Shown here: positions 36,465 through 48,100 of the stretch, piece after piece | Numbering within the stretch: position 1 is the stretch's first letter | Layout of the letters: each line of letters opens with the position of its first letter | Assembly (NCBI GenBank): GCA_033439265.1 | Contig: JAVTVX010000030.1 | Span: 9,063,774 to 9,127,773 of the forward strand | Direction: 5' to 3' | DNA length: 64,000 bases | Origin: Dillenia suffruticosa | Taxonomy: Eukaryota; Streptophyta; Magnoliopsida; Dilleniales; Dilleniaceae | Position numbers and translations under genes: made by a program | Notes under the pieces: model-generated | The model's database searches: none | The model's input: the letters and a program-made list of their open reading frames with translations, nothing else | What the model was told of the DNA's origin: nothing

Positions 36465-36977
36465 TGTTGGTAAATATATCCATGTAGGAGTATTTTACCA
36501 CAAAAGTAAAAATAAATAAATAAAAAAATTTTGAATTAAATTGAAATAATGAGATAAGTCACATTATTCTTTAACTCCCTAATATCTCTCCCACTCTTCT
36601 AATGTAAAATAAGTTAAATGGTTTTGAATTAACAAGTCTCTCTATATATCGTTGAGATTAAAAGAGAGAGGTTGGATGAGATACAACCTAAAAGAGATAT
36701 ACACATTCTTTAGAGTAAGAACAATAGAGGGTTTATAGAAAATTTCAAATAGAAAATTTTCTTTGTCACTTAAATCACTGAATTTAGGATTGTGACTTTA
36801 TGATATTGTGGTGATAACTTAATTTTACATGGTTATCATTCTGACTGCGAGATAGTTCGAGAAAGATTTCATGGTTCATGAATTTCTACATCTATTCATT
36901 AAGATACACCCGAAAATTCAATTTTTTCATTTTTCTGAAAATTACCATATTTCTGTTAGTGTCATATATATCTAATA
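36465..36977 (+). repeat. 5' LTR of copia element 2
   Basis: It starts TGTTGGTAAATATATCC. It is homologous to 42291-42793 and, less closely, to the LTRs of element 1 (shared accatatttctgttagtgtca-type end). Confidence 0.85.
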
Positions 36978-36978
36978 T

Positions 36979-36990
36979 TGGTATCAAAAC
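36979..36990 (+). promoter_or_regulatory. tRNA-iMet primer-binding site of copia element 2
   Basis: TGGTATCAAAAC matches the standard copia primer site except for late positions. Its place just after the LTR supports the call. Confidence 0.75.
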
Positions 36991-37544
36991 CATGTTAGAT
37001 TTATTAAAATTTTTTTCTAAAATTTTTTGGGTATAAAGATGTTAGGTAAAAAATTTTAGGATTTGAATTATGGATGAATTTCGTAAATCTCAAAATACCA
37101 CGATATCACTCATGACTTGTAGATCACGAATATTATTTTTTCATAATTTTCTGAGCATGTTAGGGTCATCAAATTCATGGTCAAATTTCTCAGCCAAAAC
37201 AATGACCAAGACCTTAGAATTTAGATCTGTCAAGTTTAAAAACAAATTGATTTATGAAAATGGTGTAAAAGTGTTTCTCATGTTCTGATCTATATGTTTA
37301 AGTCATTAATTGCGAATTTCTATTGTCGGAAATCGAGTTTCAAAAATGGTAGCAGATAGTCAAAACTTTGGACATTTGATTTGCCGAGATTAGGGCATGA
37401 GTCTTCCAAATATCAAGTTAAGGATGTTTTAAGGGATTTAATTATGATTTTCGGTTGAAATCACCTTGAAAAATGAACAAAAAATTGGGTTTCCAATAGT
37501 TAGGTCACATAGACTCAGTCGTAAGGAGTCTGCCGAAGAAGACC

Positions 37545-37800
37545 CAACCAACTCACAAGAGCATGTGCTTTACGCATGTTGAGGTGCGTGAAGGGCACAA
37601 GGAGTAGGCGCATGAGCTTCATGCATGCTAAGCTGCGTGAAGCCTAATTGGGGTGGTCCGAGTCATTATCGACCCAAATATGTGTCCGAACCGCGTCCCG
37701 ACCAGGGGACAAAGATCAAGCACGCAAGCGCACGTGTAGGACACACCACATGTCTAGCACATGCGCTAGCCTGCTGCTGAGGTGTGTCGGCAGATCGGAT
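37545..37800 (+). other. GC-rich leader island of copia element 2
   Basis: GC-rich stretch with repeated gcatg/cgtg words between the 5' LTR and gag, at the same relative place as 1786-2070 in element 1. No coding role is evident. Confidence 0.6.
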
Positions 37801-38049
37801 TTTTTCAATTTTTGAAGGGTCCCACGTCAATAAATGTGATTTTTTGTGTGCTAAATCCAAATTCAGATGATAAGATACGATCTTGGATTATGGTGTATGA
37901 TATCTGTTGACTCATACACTCGTTTTTGGGTTTATACTTGAATCATTTAGGATTTGTTGATTCATAGGATTCACAAAATTATAAGAATAAGCACATATGT
38001 TAATAATATCTCTCATATCCGTGTAATAGAGACAACATTGTAACAAAAA

Positions 38050-41000
38050 CTATCGTATTTGATTTCGTGAAGGGAGACAAGCTGGATGGAACGGTATCAT
38101 ACCTCAAGCAAAACGGGATTAGGAGGCGATTCATTCATGGAAAAGAAAGGATAGCCAAATTAGGGCAATCTTTCTATCAATGGTTCTAAGCAATATGCAC
38201 GATAATATGATTCCAATTTATGAGTAGTATTCTACTACGATATTGGTCTAGCATGCTTTAAAAAAGTATTTTGACTCCCGATCAGCTCCTAAGCTAAGGA
38301 TGATGATCTATAGGTTTATTGTCTATAAGAACAAGTAGAATCATAGTATGAAATAATATCTCATGCACATGTCGAGTATGATTACATCTTTGAAAAATAT
38401 GGGAGAGCTATTATCTGATAAATTTCAGGTACTAAGAGTGATCCAATCTTTACCAGACTCTTGAGAGATTGTTAAGAGTTATCTCACACACACTGAGAGT
38501 ATTCATACTTTTATGAATGTGAGTAGACACCGTGAGCTCGATGAAGAGAGCCAAGAGGTGGCTAATTCTATTTCGGGTCATGCTTTTATAGCGGAGTCAA
38601 ATAAGGGCTCTTGAGGTACCAAGCGTAAATAACGCAAGTATGACAAGTAGATCAAAGATCATGGTAAGAAGAAGTCATCTATCAAGATCGATGACAAATG
38701 ACAAAAGCATAGGAAGAAGGAGCTTGATAAGAGTAAATCAAGTACTACGTATGTAACAAACTTGGACATTTCACCTGCAAGTGTGGTGAGCAAAATGTAT
38801 GCCCTTCTTTTTTACATGGATTGAGTTTTGTATCATTTACTGTGATACTTATTGCACCACATTAGACTCAAGAGCTCCGACCATGCAACTCGCGATAGAA
38901 GCACGTATATAAAGTTTTGTCGACTGAGTCTCTATGCGAGGAGGTTGTATGTGGGGAACGAAAAATTTGTGGCTGTCAAAGGGATTGGTATATGTAAGCT
39001 GGTGCTACAAAATAATCAAATTCTATATTTACATGATATTTTGTATACTTTCGAGATTCGACAGAATCTCATATCTATATTTTGTTTTAATTGTTTAGAA
39101 TATTCTATTTCATTGGGAACTCTAGAATTTCTGTTCTTTATGATAGTTTTTTGGTTTGTTCTGGTTTAATCCACGATAGACTCTATACACTGGATGTGAT
39201 TCCTTTCAATAAGTTTTCATATTTATCTCCTATTGTCTTTATATCTGATGTTATTATTAAGCATAGTAAACTTGGCTACATAGGACAAAAGATGATGAAC
39301 TGGTTAGTTACGAGTGACTTGTTGGGCAAGCTAACTAGCGTCGAGTTGTCTCTATGTGAGTTTTGGTTAATCAGCAAAGCCATAAGGAAACCATTTGGAA
39401 AGATTATGAGAGCTAGAATTGTAGTTAATCTACTCTGATTTTTGTAAGCCTATGAATGTGAGAGTCCGAAATAGAATTACGCACTTTATTATATTTATAG
39501 ATGATTACACGCGTTTCGACTAGCGGTGAGGAGGCCCCCTCCATGTAGGAGTAGTTGGGGACATGTATCTCAACATCATTTTCCAGATGAGATCCTCATT
39601 ATGATTCCTGAGAATGACGATGAACCTAAAACATTCAAGGAGCCTCTTGAAAGTCTTATGAAAGACCAGTGGTTAAAGACGATATATGATAAGATGTAAT
39701 CAATGAAAGTCAATGAGGTATGAGCCTAATTAACTTACCTAAGGATAGAAAGACCATTGGGAACAAGAAAGGTCGACAGATCGATAGGGAGATACAAAAC
39801 CCATCTAATAGTCAAGGGTTATATGTAGACCAATGGCATTGATTGCGAGGAGACTTTTTCTTCTATAATCCAATTTACATCAATCTGTTTATTTTGGATA
39901 ATTGTCATGAATTTGTATATGAAATTACACCAGATGAACGTAAAGATCGTCTTCCTTAATAGAAGTTTGGATGAAAAGATTTACATGGAACAACTCTTTG
40001 GGTTTGTTCTAAAAGGTCATATGGATAAGATCTGTTGAATTCAGAAATTAATATATACTTAAAGCAATCAAATAAGCGGTGGTACATAAGATTTTATGAG
40101 GAGGTAATATCTTATGCCTTTACAATGATCGAGGAGGATCATTGTATCTATCTAATACATTTTGATAAATCTTTTGTGATCCTATCTCTATATATGGATA
40201 CATTTGGGAACAATATTGAGTATCTGATGATCATTAAAATATGGTTATCGTCAAGTTTCAACATGAAGAATATCAGTGAAATTGAATTCATCCTCGAAAT
40301 TAAGATTTAGAAGGATCACTCGAGATAGATATTAACTCTTTCACAAGAGATCTATATTAGAAAGATTGATGAGTGCTTTGGGATGAGCGATTGTAATCCT
40401 ATAAATATCCAATCATCAAGTGTGATGGCCTGAATCTTGACATGTGTCCCAAAACTTAGGAAGAAGTGAAAGAAATGAGAAAAATCTTTTATTCTAGTGT
40501 AGTAGAAAGTTTAATATATATAGTGTTATGTACACGACCAGATATTTATTATGCAGTCAGTCTGATAAATAAATATCAATCAAATTTTGGATGGGATCAC
40601 TCGAAAGTAGTTAATAGAATTTTCAGATATTTTAAGAGAACTGTGAGTTTCTTTTTGTATTACAGAGGATGTTATTTGTGTCTTGTGGGATATTTAGACG
40701 CTGATTGAGGCGGTGATCTGGATAGACATAAATCAACATCACATTTTGCCTTTTTACTCAATGGTGACACCATTTACCTGTGTAACTCTATCTACGATGG
40801 AGGTTGAGTTCATGGATTACTCGATTGTAGTTCAGAAGAGTATTTGGTTCTTGAGACTATTTGATAATTTAGGGATTGTGACAAATAATAGAAGGTCAGT
40901 GATAATTTATTGTAATAATCAGACTACTATTGCATAAAATCGAGACCTAAATATTATAGTAGGACAAAACACATTGATTCCAGATACAATTTCATGAGAG

Positions 41001-41115
41001 ACATTATCGAGAAGGGTAAAGTGAATATCAAGTACACTTCTATACACAACATAGTAGCTAACCCTTTCACCGCACACATTGTTAGAGACTCATTTGTAAG
41101 ACATAGAGAGTATTA
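38050..41115 (+). pseudogene. Copia gag-pol relic (element 2), integrase core deleted
   Basis: The gag start region begins near 38050. A damaged zinc knuckle (CNKLGHFTCKCGE, about 38753-38790) follows, then protease/GAG-pre-integrase text (38852-39169, 39091-39438). FIDDYTRF opens the integrase near 39500, but within a few codons the text jumps to the integrase/RT linker (about 39540-39660), so the catalytic core is missing. RT pieces lie at 39780-40310 and 40466-40708 (LCTRPDIYYAVSLINKYQSN), and RNase H at 40660-41100. Numerous stops and shifts occur. Confidence 0.85.
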
Positions 41116-42290
41116 GGTTCACGTATATTTTGATATTTTTCATTATGTACTGAATTGACATTATTGATACTTATCTCTTTCATATATATGATTTTTGTGC
41201 ATTATTCAATCACACATAAGTTATTATACTTTATTTAATATACTTATTTTTTATCAAATATTTTGTTATGTAATGTGATAAAAAGATATGTAGGCGAGAT
41301 CGACTCACTCATATGAGTTATCACCTCTAGTTCTAAGTAAGTTAAGATGAGACGATTTCTTGATATAAGAGATTTTGAGAGTGATCTTGTTAGAATATAA
41401 GTAGTCTTGATATATGTTCAATATGAGATCATATACGATATGATCGACATTGACATATCCACATCCATATTATCTCTAAATAGCCAATTTGAGATTTCGG
41501 ATATCACATACGGATAGTGATATCATTTTTGAGGTATTTTCTCTGAAATTTCTGAGTAAAATCTTATATGTAGATTGAGTCATATGTCTGTATAATATTA
41601 GAGAAATCTGACATATGCCCTTTTGAGAGATGAGAGAATAATATTATGGCACGTATTTCATATCATGTGTGATAAAACGACCAGGGATAGTGGGAGTTAT
41701 ATTACATGAGACGATGTTTTGATTTTTATCCCTGTATCCTACTATGTGAGACCCAAAATCCATTGGATGAGATTTTTTAAACCCTTATTACTTTTGACTT
41801 TTTTAGAAGTGTTGATTTAGTATTTGTTACTTTAATCTGTTTACTTATGACCTGAACGATAATAAGATCTAAGGGATAAGTTTAGAAAAACGGCTAAATT
41901 GAAACTAATAGATTCGAGATTGAGAAAAGAAAAATCAATCGATATTATATTATTATGTTGTATTCACCGACCGATCTGTTATATCTATCCATATCGTGAT
42001 TCAAATATAATAGTGAATATACAATCGAACAATGATTGTAGATCATTTTCGATAAGAAAAGTGATTCAATAGATGTAACTACGTTGAGTATGGGGTATAA
42101 CGAATTCTTTTTTGTACTAATGGTAACTCATCAATCATCTTAACAGATGTATTGAAAAGTCCTTGCTTATTGGTGTACTCACCAGTTACACGGCACCCAA
42201 TTTTATATGAAAATTCAGCAGGGTGATGTGGTAAATCCATGAGTTGTAATCTGTAATGGACGTAAAATGTTCTCATATGCAAGTAGAAGA

Positions 42291-42793
42291 TATTGGTTAA
42301 TATGTCCACATAAAGGTATTTTACCATAAAAATTAAAAAAAATAAATTTGAATTAAATTGAGATAACGAGATAACTCCAATCATCTTTTAACTCTCATTA
42401 ACTCCCTAATATCTCTTCCACTCTTCTAACATGCAATAAGTTCAATGATTTTGAATTAACAAGTCTCTCTACATATTGTTGAGATTGGGAGAGAGAGAGA
42501 GAGAGATTGAGTGAGATATAACCTAATAGCGATATACACATTCTCTAGAGTGAGAACAATAAAGGGATTTGAGAAAATTTTAAGTAAAAAATTTTCTTCA
42601 TCATTTAAATTACTGGGTTTAGGTTTTTAGTATTGTAATATTGTGATGGTAATTCGATTTATGTGGTTATCATCTTGATTGTGAAATCATTCGAGAAAAA
42701 TTTCGTAGATTTCAAATTTTCTACATCTATTGACTGAGATACACTCAAAAATTCAATCTTTTAGTTTTTCCGAAAAAATTATTATATATAACA
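42291..42793 (+). repeat. 3' LTR of copia element 2
   Basis: It begins TATTGGTTAATATG, where the usual initial TG has become TA, and ends TATATATAACA. It contains a short GA run (about 42488-42506) not present at that length in the 5' LTR. The purine-rich caagtagaaga upstream is the polypurine remnant. Confidence 0.85.
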
Positions 42794-44916
42794 ACAATAA
42801 TAACAATTTAATTTTAAATAATAATAATAATAATATAATAAGATTTTGTACAAGAAAAGACTAGGAAAAATGAAAAATATAATTAATTTTGAATTAATAA
42901 TGAACAAAAAAGAAACACAAAAAAATGACATAATCATTTAGTGTTACCGAATACAATAATAATTTATAAATTTATAAAATATCTTATAAGTAATCAAATC
43001 TTATTTTATTCAAATATTTTAATAACTTTCTTATATATATAAAAGGAGTAAATATGGTAAATATTTAAATATGGAACGAATACATATGGTAAGTATTGCT
43101 TTAGAATTTGCCGTAAATATAGAAAGACTAATTATGGTAAGTATTAATCTAGATTCTAGATTAATGCATGAATTGTATATATGTATATTTATGTATATGC
43201 TAAATCCTATGGAAAATAACATAATAGAAAATTTTTTTCCTTCCGAATTAACAAACTTATATTAAAAATTTCAAAAATAAATCATAAGCTTTAAAAGCTT
43301 ATAAGCTATTTGAAATAAATTTGGTTAAATAATATCACACAATCATTAACAAAAAGTGATAAATATAATAATAGTAATACAAAAGTTAATTATAAGCTTA
43401 CACAATCATTTGTTGGTATATCTTACCATAAATATAGTTTTCCGGTACGATAAATGTAATAATAGTAATAGAAAAGTTAATTATCATTTTTTTGGATAAT
43501 ATCTTTAACAAAAAGTGGGGGCTATTTTCTTAAAAAGTCAAATGAATTAAAAAATTTATTTATATCAATGGGTTTAATTTTAGTGTGGATTGTATTTTTT
43601 TTCGTTATCGGTATTCGAGTTTTGTTCGATTAATTCAGTTCGAATATTATAGGGTCCATTTTAGAGATTGATTTTCTCAAATCTTTTTTTGTCATTTTGA
43701 GAATTCGAATTCGAAATCTCTGGTTAAGAAATAGAATACTTTTAACCATTCAATTCAAAAGAGTTTGACCTAGTAATTTAATAATATTGAAGGACTACAG
43801 TCATTTGTATGTTTATGAAATTTTTTAGTATTTATAAAAATAATTAAATATATAATATTTATTTCCAAAATTTTCAATTTATTGAATATATTTTTTATAC
43901 TTATTATAAATATATTCTGGCACACCTATTCTTTTGATTTAAATTCAGCTTAAATTTAAAAATTAGGTTAACCGGTTGTTCTAAAACTGTTTAAAAAGGT
44001 TGATTTTAATAAAGAAAATCGGAAATCTCTGACTTTTTTGAATGAAAATATAAGTTAGACAAAATTATTTCTAATTATTTTGAATATTTAAATATTGATG
44101 AACATTTAAAAAATATTTAAACAACTCCCAAAAATATTTAAATATTTAAGTATTTATGAATATTTATAGTTTAAAATATTTATTTTATATATTATTTATA
44201 AAACATTAATATCAATTGCTTTTTATTGTTATTTCGTTAAGTATTAAAACTTATATAGATTATTTTACGACATAATCTATTTAAAAAATAACTTTTTTAA
44301 ATAAAATTAACAAACAAATTTTCACTTAAATTTTAAATCTCTTATTTCTTACTTTAACTAAAAAATAAACAATAAAAAATAAAAATTTTTAATAAAAATA
44401 TTAAGGCAAACATGCTCCTAATATAGTTTAAAAAAAAAAAAAAAAGAAAAAAAAGAGGTACTTTTCTTAAACTCCCGAACTTGGGTCCTGTTTGTGGGGT
44501 TAATGTGTCGAGTGTAAAACCGCGACTCACACAACCAGTTTCGGGGCTGCAGTCGTATAAGAGGCCGCAGCAGTAATCAAGTTGATGCCTCTCCACAATT
44601 GGTTAGCCTTCATGATGTGTTTTACACTTTAGTGTGACAATGTACTGATCTTATCTTCCTAACTCAAGTTCCTAATTGAATCCATAGAGCTGTAAGTAGA
44701 AGAGGAAATAGAATTAGGAAAAGCAGAAATTGAAATTTCATAGAGGCCCTCTGCATCTGCCTTGGATAAAAATGGCCAATCAAGTGGAGTTTGTTGTACA
44801 AGAAGAGTGGTAAAAAGCAGGCCCTGCATCTGCCCATCTTATGAATTCAAGTAAATCTATTAGTTCTATCGAATGGATTAAAGCTTTAATTATACAAGGG
44901 GTCGCCCAGATACCTA

Positions 44917-44961
<45 letters not shown>

Positions 44962-45181
44962 TATGAAGTTCATCATACAATCCCGATGTGTTAAAAGCAT
45001 AACCGGCCATGGGAAGAAAACTTGTCCCTCCAACCATTTTCAGCTACACCACTATTGCAACTTTACCAGAAAGGTTTATCAGGGTTTAATCAAGTTTGCC
45101 GCTCCTTCGGGGAGATTCCTTATGACTTTCTCAGTTCTCCACTCACTAAAATTTCCCTAATTGAAGAGTTGCAAGAAAAAA
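42794..45181. other. AT-rich intergenic region downstream of the S-acyltransferase gene
   Basis: An (AAT)n-like run lies at 42794-42840. A 36-bp direct repeat occurs at 43358-43393 and 43449-43484 (gataaat.taataatagtaata). A poly-A-like run lies at about 44430-44455, and a 34-bp GA microsatellite at 44923-44956. The right end (towards 45181) should include the 3'UTR of the S-acyltransferase gene. No additional gene is supported. Confidence 0.5.
44923..44956. repeat. (GA)17 microsatellite
   Basis: Perfect dinucleotide run about 225 bp downstream of the S-acyltransferase stop codon, possibly inside its 3'UTR. Confidence 0.9.
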
Positions 45182-48100
45182 CTACTTCATGCCTGACCAA
45201 GATGGAAGGCTTGATTCTGAACCCCTAGGAATGAACACTGGAAGCTGGCTCAAGGTTCCTTCCTTTCCAAAAACAGATTCCCGAGGCCAGTGTTGAGTAA
45301 ACCTTTCTTGGATATCTCTCGAACCCAAAGCCTTCTCATGTCTCAAAACCTCACTGCCTGGGACCCTCAAAAGCGGGCCACCAAAGAAAATAGACTCTCC
45401 TGAATACATAAGCCTCTCAGATTGCTGCACTGGAGCCTTCATTGCAGAAGATTCTTGAGGCGGAACAACAGGACTTCTGTTAAAACTAGTTGCTTCTGCA
45501 TTTGTGTTTGACAGACCAATTTGCAAGGAGGATCTATTGCGAGCCTCTGAAGCAGATACAGGGACTGAGACGTATCTCCCAGCTTCTTGGTCCCATACTA
45601 CAGAAGTTCTTTTGACTTCTCTAAGAAGAGAGGCCACAGGCGCTGAGAGCAGCAACTGATCTGTAGAACTTCCCCTTTGCATGGTTTTCTCATCAAATCC
45701 CGAGGAAGAATGAGATACAGGGTTGTTTTTGGAAAACAGAGGCTTTGCAGTCAAGGGTCTTTCATTCCCCAAGCTTGGGAATGAAGTGGCCCCACCAAAA
45801 TGAACCAAACCATGACCTTGTGGGAGGTGGGTATGTGGGAGTGGACTTAGTGTTACTACCTCAGGAACATGGCTGGGACTGCCAAAACTGCTAACACTTT
45901 GAGTCCCCGTTTCATACTCATCCCGACTACCCTGACTTGGAGCAAAAGAACTTTGTAAAGGAGACAGTCTCAGCTCATTCTTTGTCTCTTTATTTCCACC
46001 GGTTTCTGTGCTCACACTGCTTCTGACACTCATGTTTCCACTGGAGCTGATTTCACTATCAGGTACATGGCGGTTATCAATAGGCCGAAGAACAGAAGAA
46101 GATGCCCTTGCTTTGGCAGCTGCTCTCATGGCCTCATTAGAGTCCAACATTGCAAGCTTCCAAGCACTTATTTTCACAGGCTTTCTAGGCATTTTATTTC
46201 CTTTTTCTGCTAATCCTGCTGCATCTGGATCAACTGTTGACGGGACCATTCCAGGTTCCAAATGAGGTATGACCTCATCCTAAAATAATCAGACTTCAAA
46301 TGAGACTCTATTACCCATTTGTGAGATAATGGATGTCATTGTCAAAACAAACAATTCTGCATTTGTAGATAAATATGCAACAAAGAAAAGTAAAGGCAGT
46401 AGCCAGCGTGAAGGCTTAGGCATTGTGAGGAAACCTCTTCTTCTACATCCACTAAAATGTAACATTTTTAGACCCAAGTTTTTCAAAATCTCGCATACTT
46501 TTTCCACAAGTGAGGGCACAGTGACCATCATAGAAGCAAGTTTTGGCTTGAATGTCTTTCTCTGAGTGGAGGCAACTGGTATCTAGTGAGGCCTTGGCAG
46601 ACATTAAAAGATCAGAAATCAAACTAGAAAACTTCAATATTTTTGTAATCATTTTTCTTCAAAATTTTGTTCATAATTTTTGCTTTCATTTTTATCTTAA
46701 TGATGTTATAAAAAACAATATGCCAAATTCATGTCGCTGACCTAGTAATACTACATGCAACAAACACAACCAAATTGGCCATGTTTAGTTTTAAGGCAAA
46801 CAGTTCTATATACACAAAGTAGAGTATGGAAATAAAATAAAGCCTGTTTTTCTTTATTTCTTCTTTCCTAATGAAATTACCAAAGGATTGTTAGATAATG
46901 AATATAATTGCAACATAAATAGACAACACTTAGAATATATTTGGGATCCATTTACTTGAAAATAAATATCTAGGTAACAAATAAATTGCCACTGCATATG
47001 GTCTTGTAAGGTGTGAATGTGCAATTATCCTTTCCTTATAAATTACAATCATTTCCCTTTCTGATCCCCAACATTATTTCGGGCAAGAAATGAATAAAAG
47101 GCTAGCTTAAGGAAAATTTTTAATGTTCTTAATTAAAAAAAAAAAGAAAAACTTTCATGGTCAGAACCAATACACGACATTGCATTCAAGATTTTTTGAC
47201 ATCAAAACTATTGGAAGTTCATACGGTCAGACTGTAGGGTTTTCAAGTACAAGAGTGTGGGGTTGCTCCAACATAGCAATATATAAAGTAAGCACTGAAC
47301 TGGAATGCGCGTTCACATGATATGACATAAAATGAACATAATTCAATTCAACTAAATCTTGTCTCAAACTATTTCGGGTCACGTGTGTAAACCTGTTTCC
47401 CCAAATCAATCTATACTGTTAGTAAAACCATCTAGTAGCATGTCCTATCTCACTACCAACTGCAATTTTTTCTTATATCTTCCTGTCTCATCAGTAGCAA
47501 TGCATATATTATCACTTCCAACCAATACATCTTGTTATCTTTGGACTGGACTATGCTATCTTAATCTGTTTTCTCCTTTATCGTAATTTGGATCAACCCT
47601 TATATTTTCCCCAATGAAATTTCTTTCGTAATAAAATGTACATTCCATGAAAGACCTAGAGAATAGAAGGAAATGACCAAGGACACATTTGAAAATATAT
47701 AACTTCACATGCATGAAAGTTACAATATTTGCTATCATGGATAATAAGTTAATAATTCCATAGGACCTGATGACATTCTCATAGAAGTGTGAAATGTTTG
47801 GGTAAATTTGATATAATAATGTTAACGGATATTTTTAACAAAATTTGATAAATCAAGAGAATACCCCAAATATGGAAAAAGAGTATAATTGTATCACTAC
47901 ATAAGAATAAATGAGATATACAAGATTGCTCCAACAATAGAGAAATTAAACTTATGAGCCATACTATGAAATTATGAGAGAAAGTGATAGAGTATAGATT
48001 GAGATCGGAGATAAATATGTCTCAAAGTCAATTTGGATTTATATCAGGAAGATCCACCACAGAAGTAATCTATTTGTTAAGACATTTGATAAAAACATAT

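Larger units (their letters stand above)
36465..42793 (+). mobile_element. Ty1/copia LTR retrotransposon 2, same family as element 1
   Basis: LTRs at 36465-36977 and 42291-42793 flank a degraded body. The primer site TGGTATCAAAAC (36979-36990) lies one base inside the 5' LTR. The terminal CA of the 5' LTR and the TG of the 3' LTR have mutated. Flanking 5-mers (ggttt, acaat) do not match. Leader, gag, RT and RNase H correspond block by block to element 1, but most of the integrase is deleted near 39520. Confidence 0.9.

Noticed and set aside
44354-44596. 80-codon minus-strand frame with a Cys-containing N-terminus
   Set aside because: No recognisable family; its C-terminal half runs into poly-T/A sequence, so it is most likely a chance frame.
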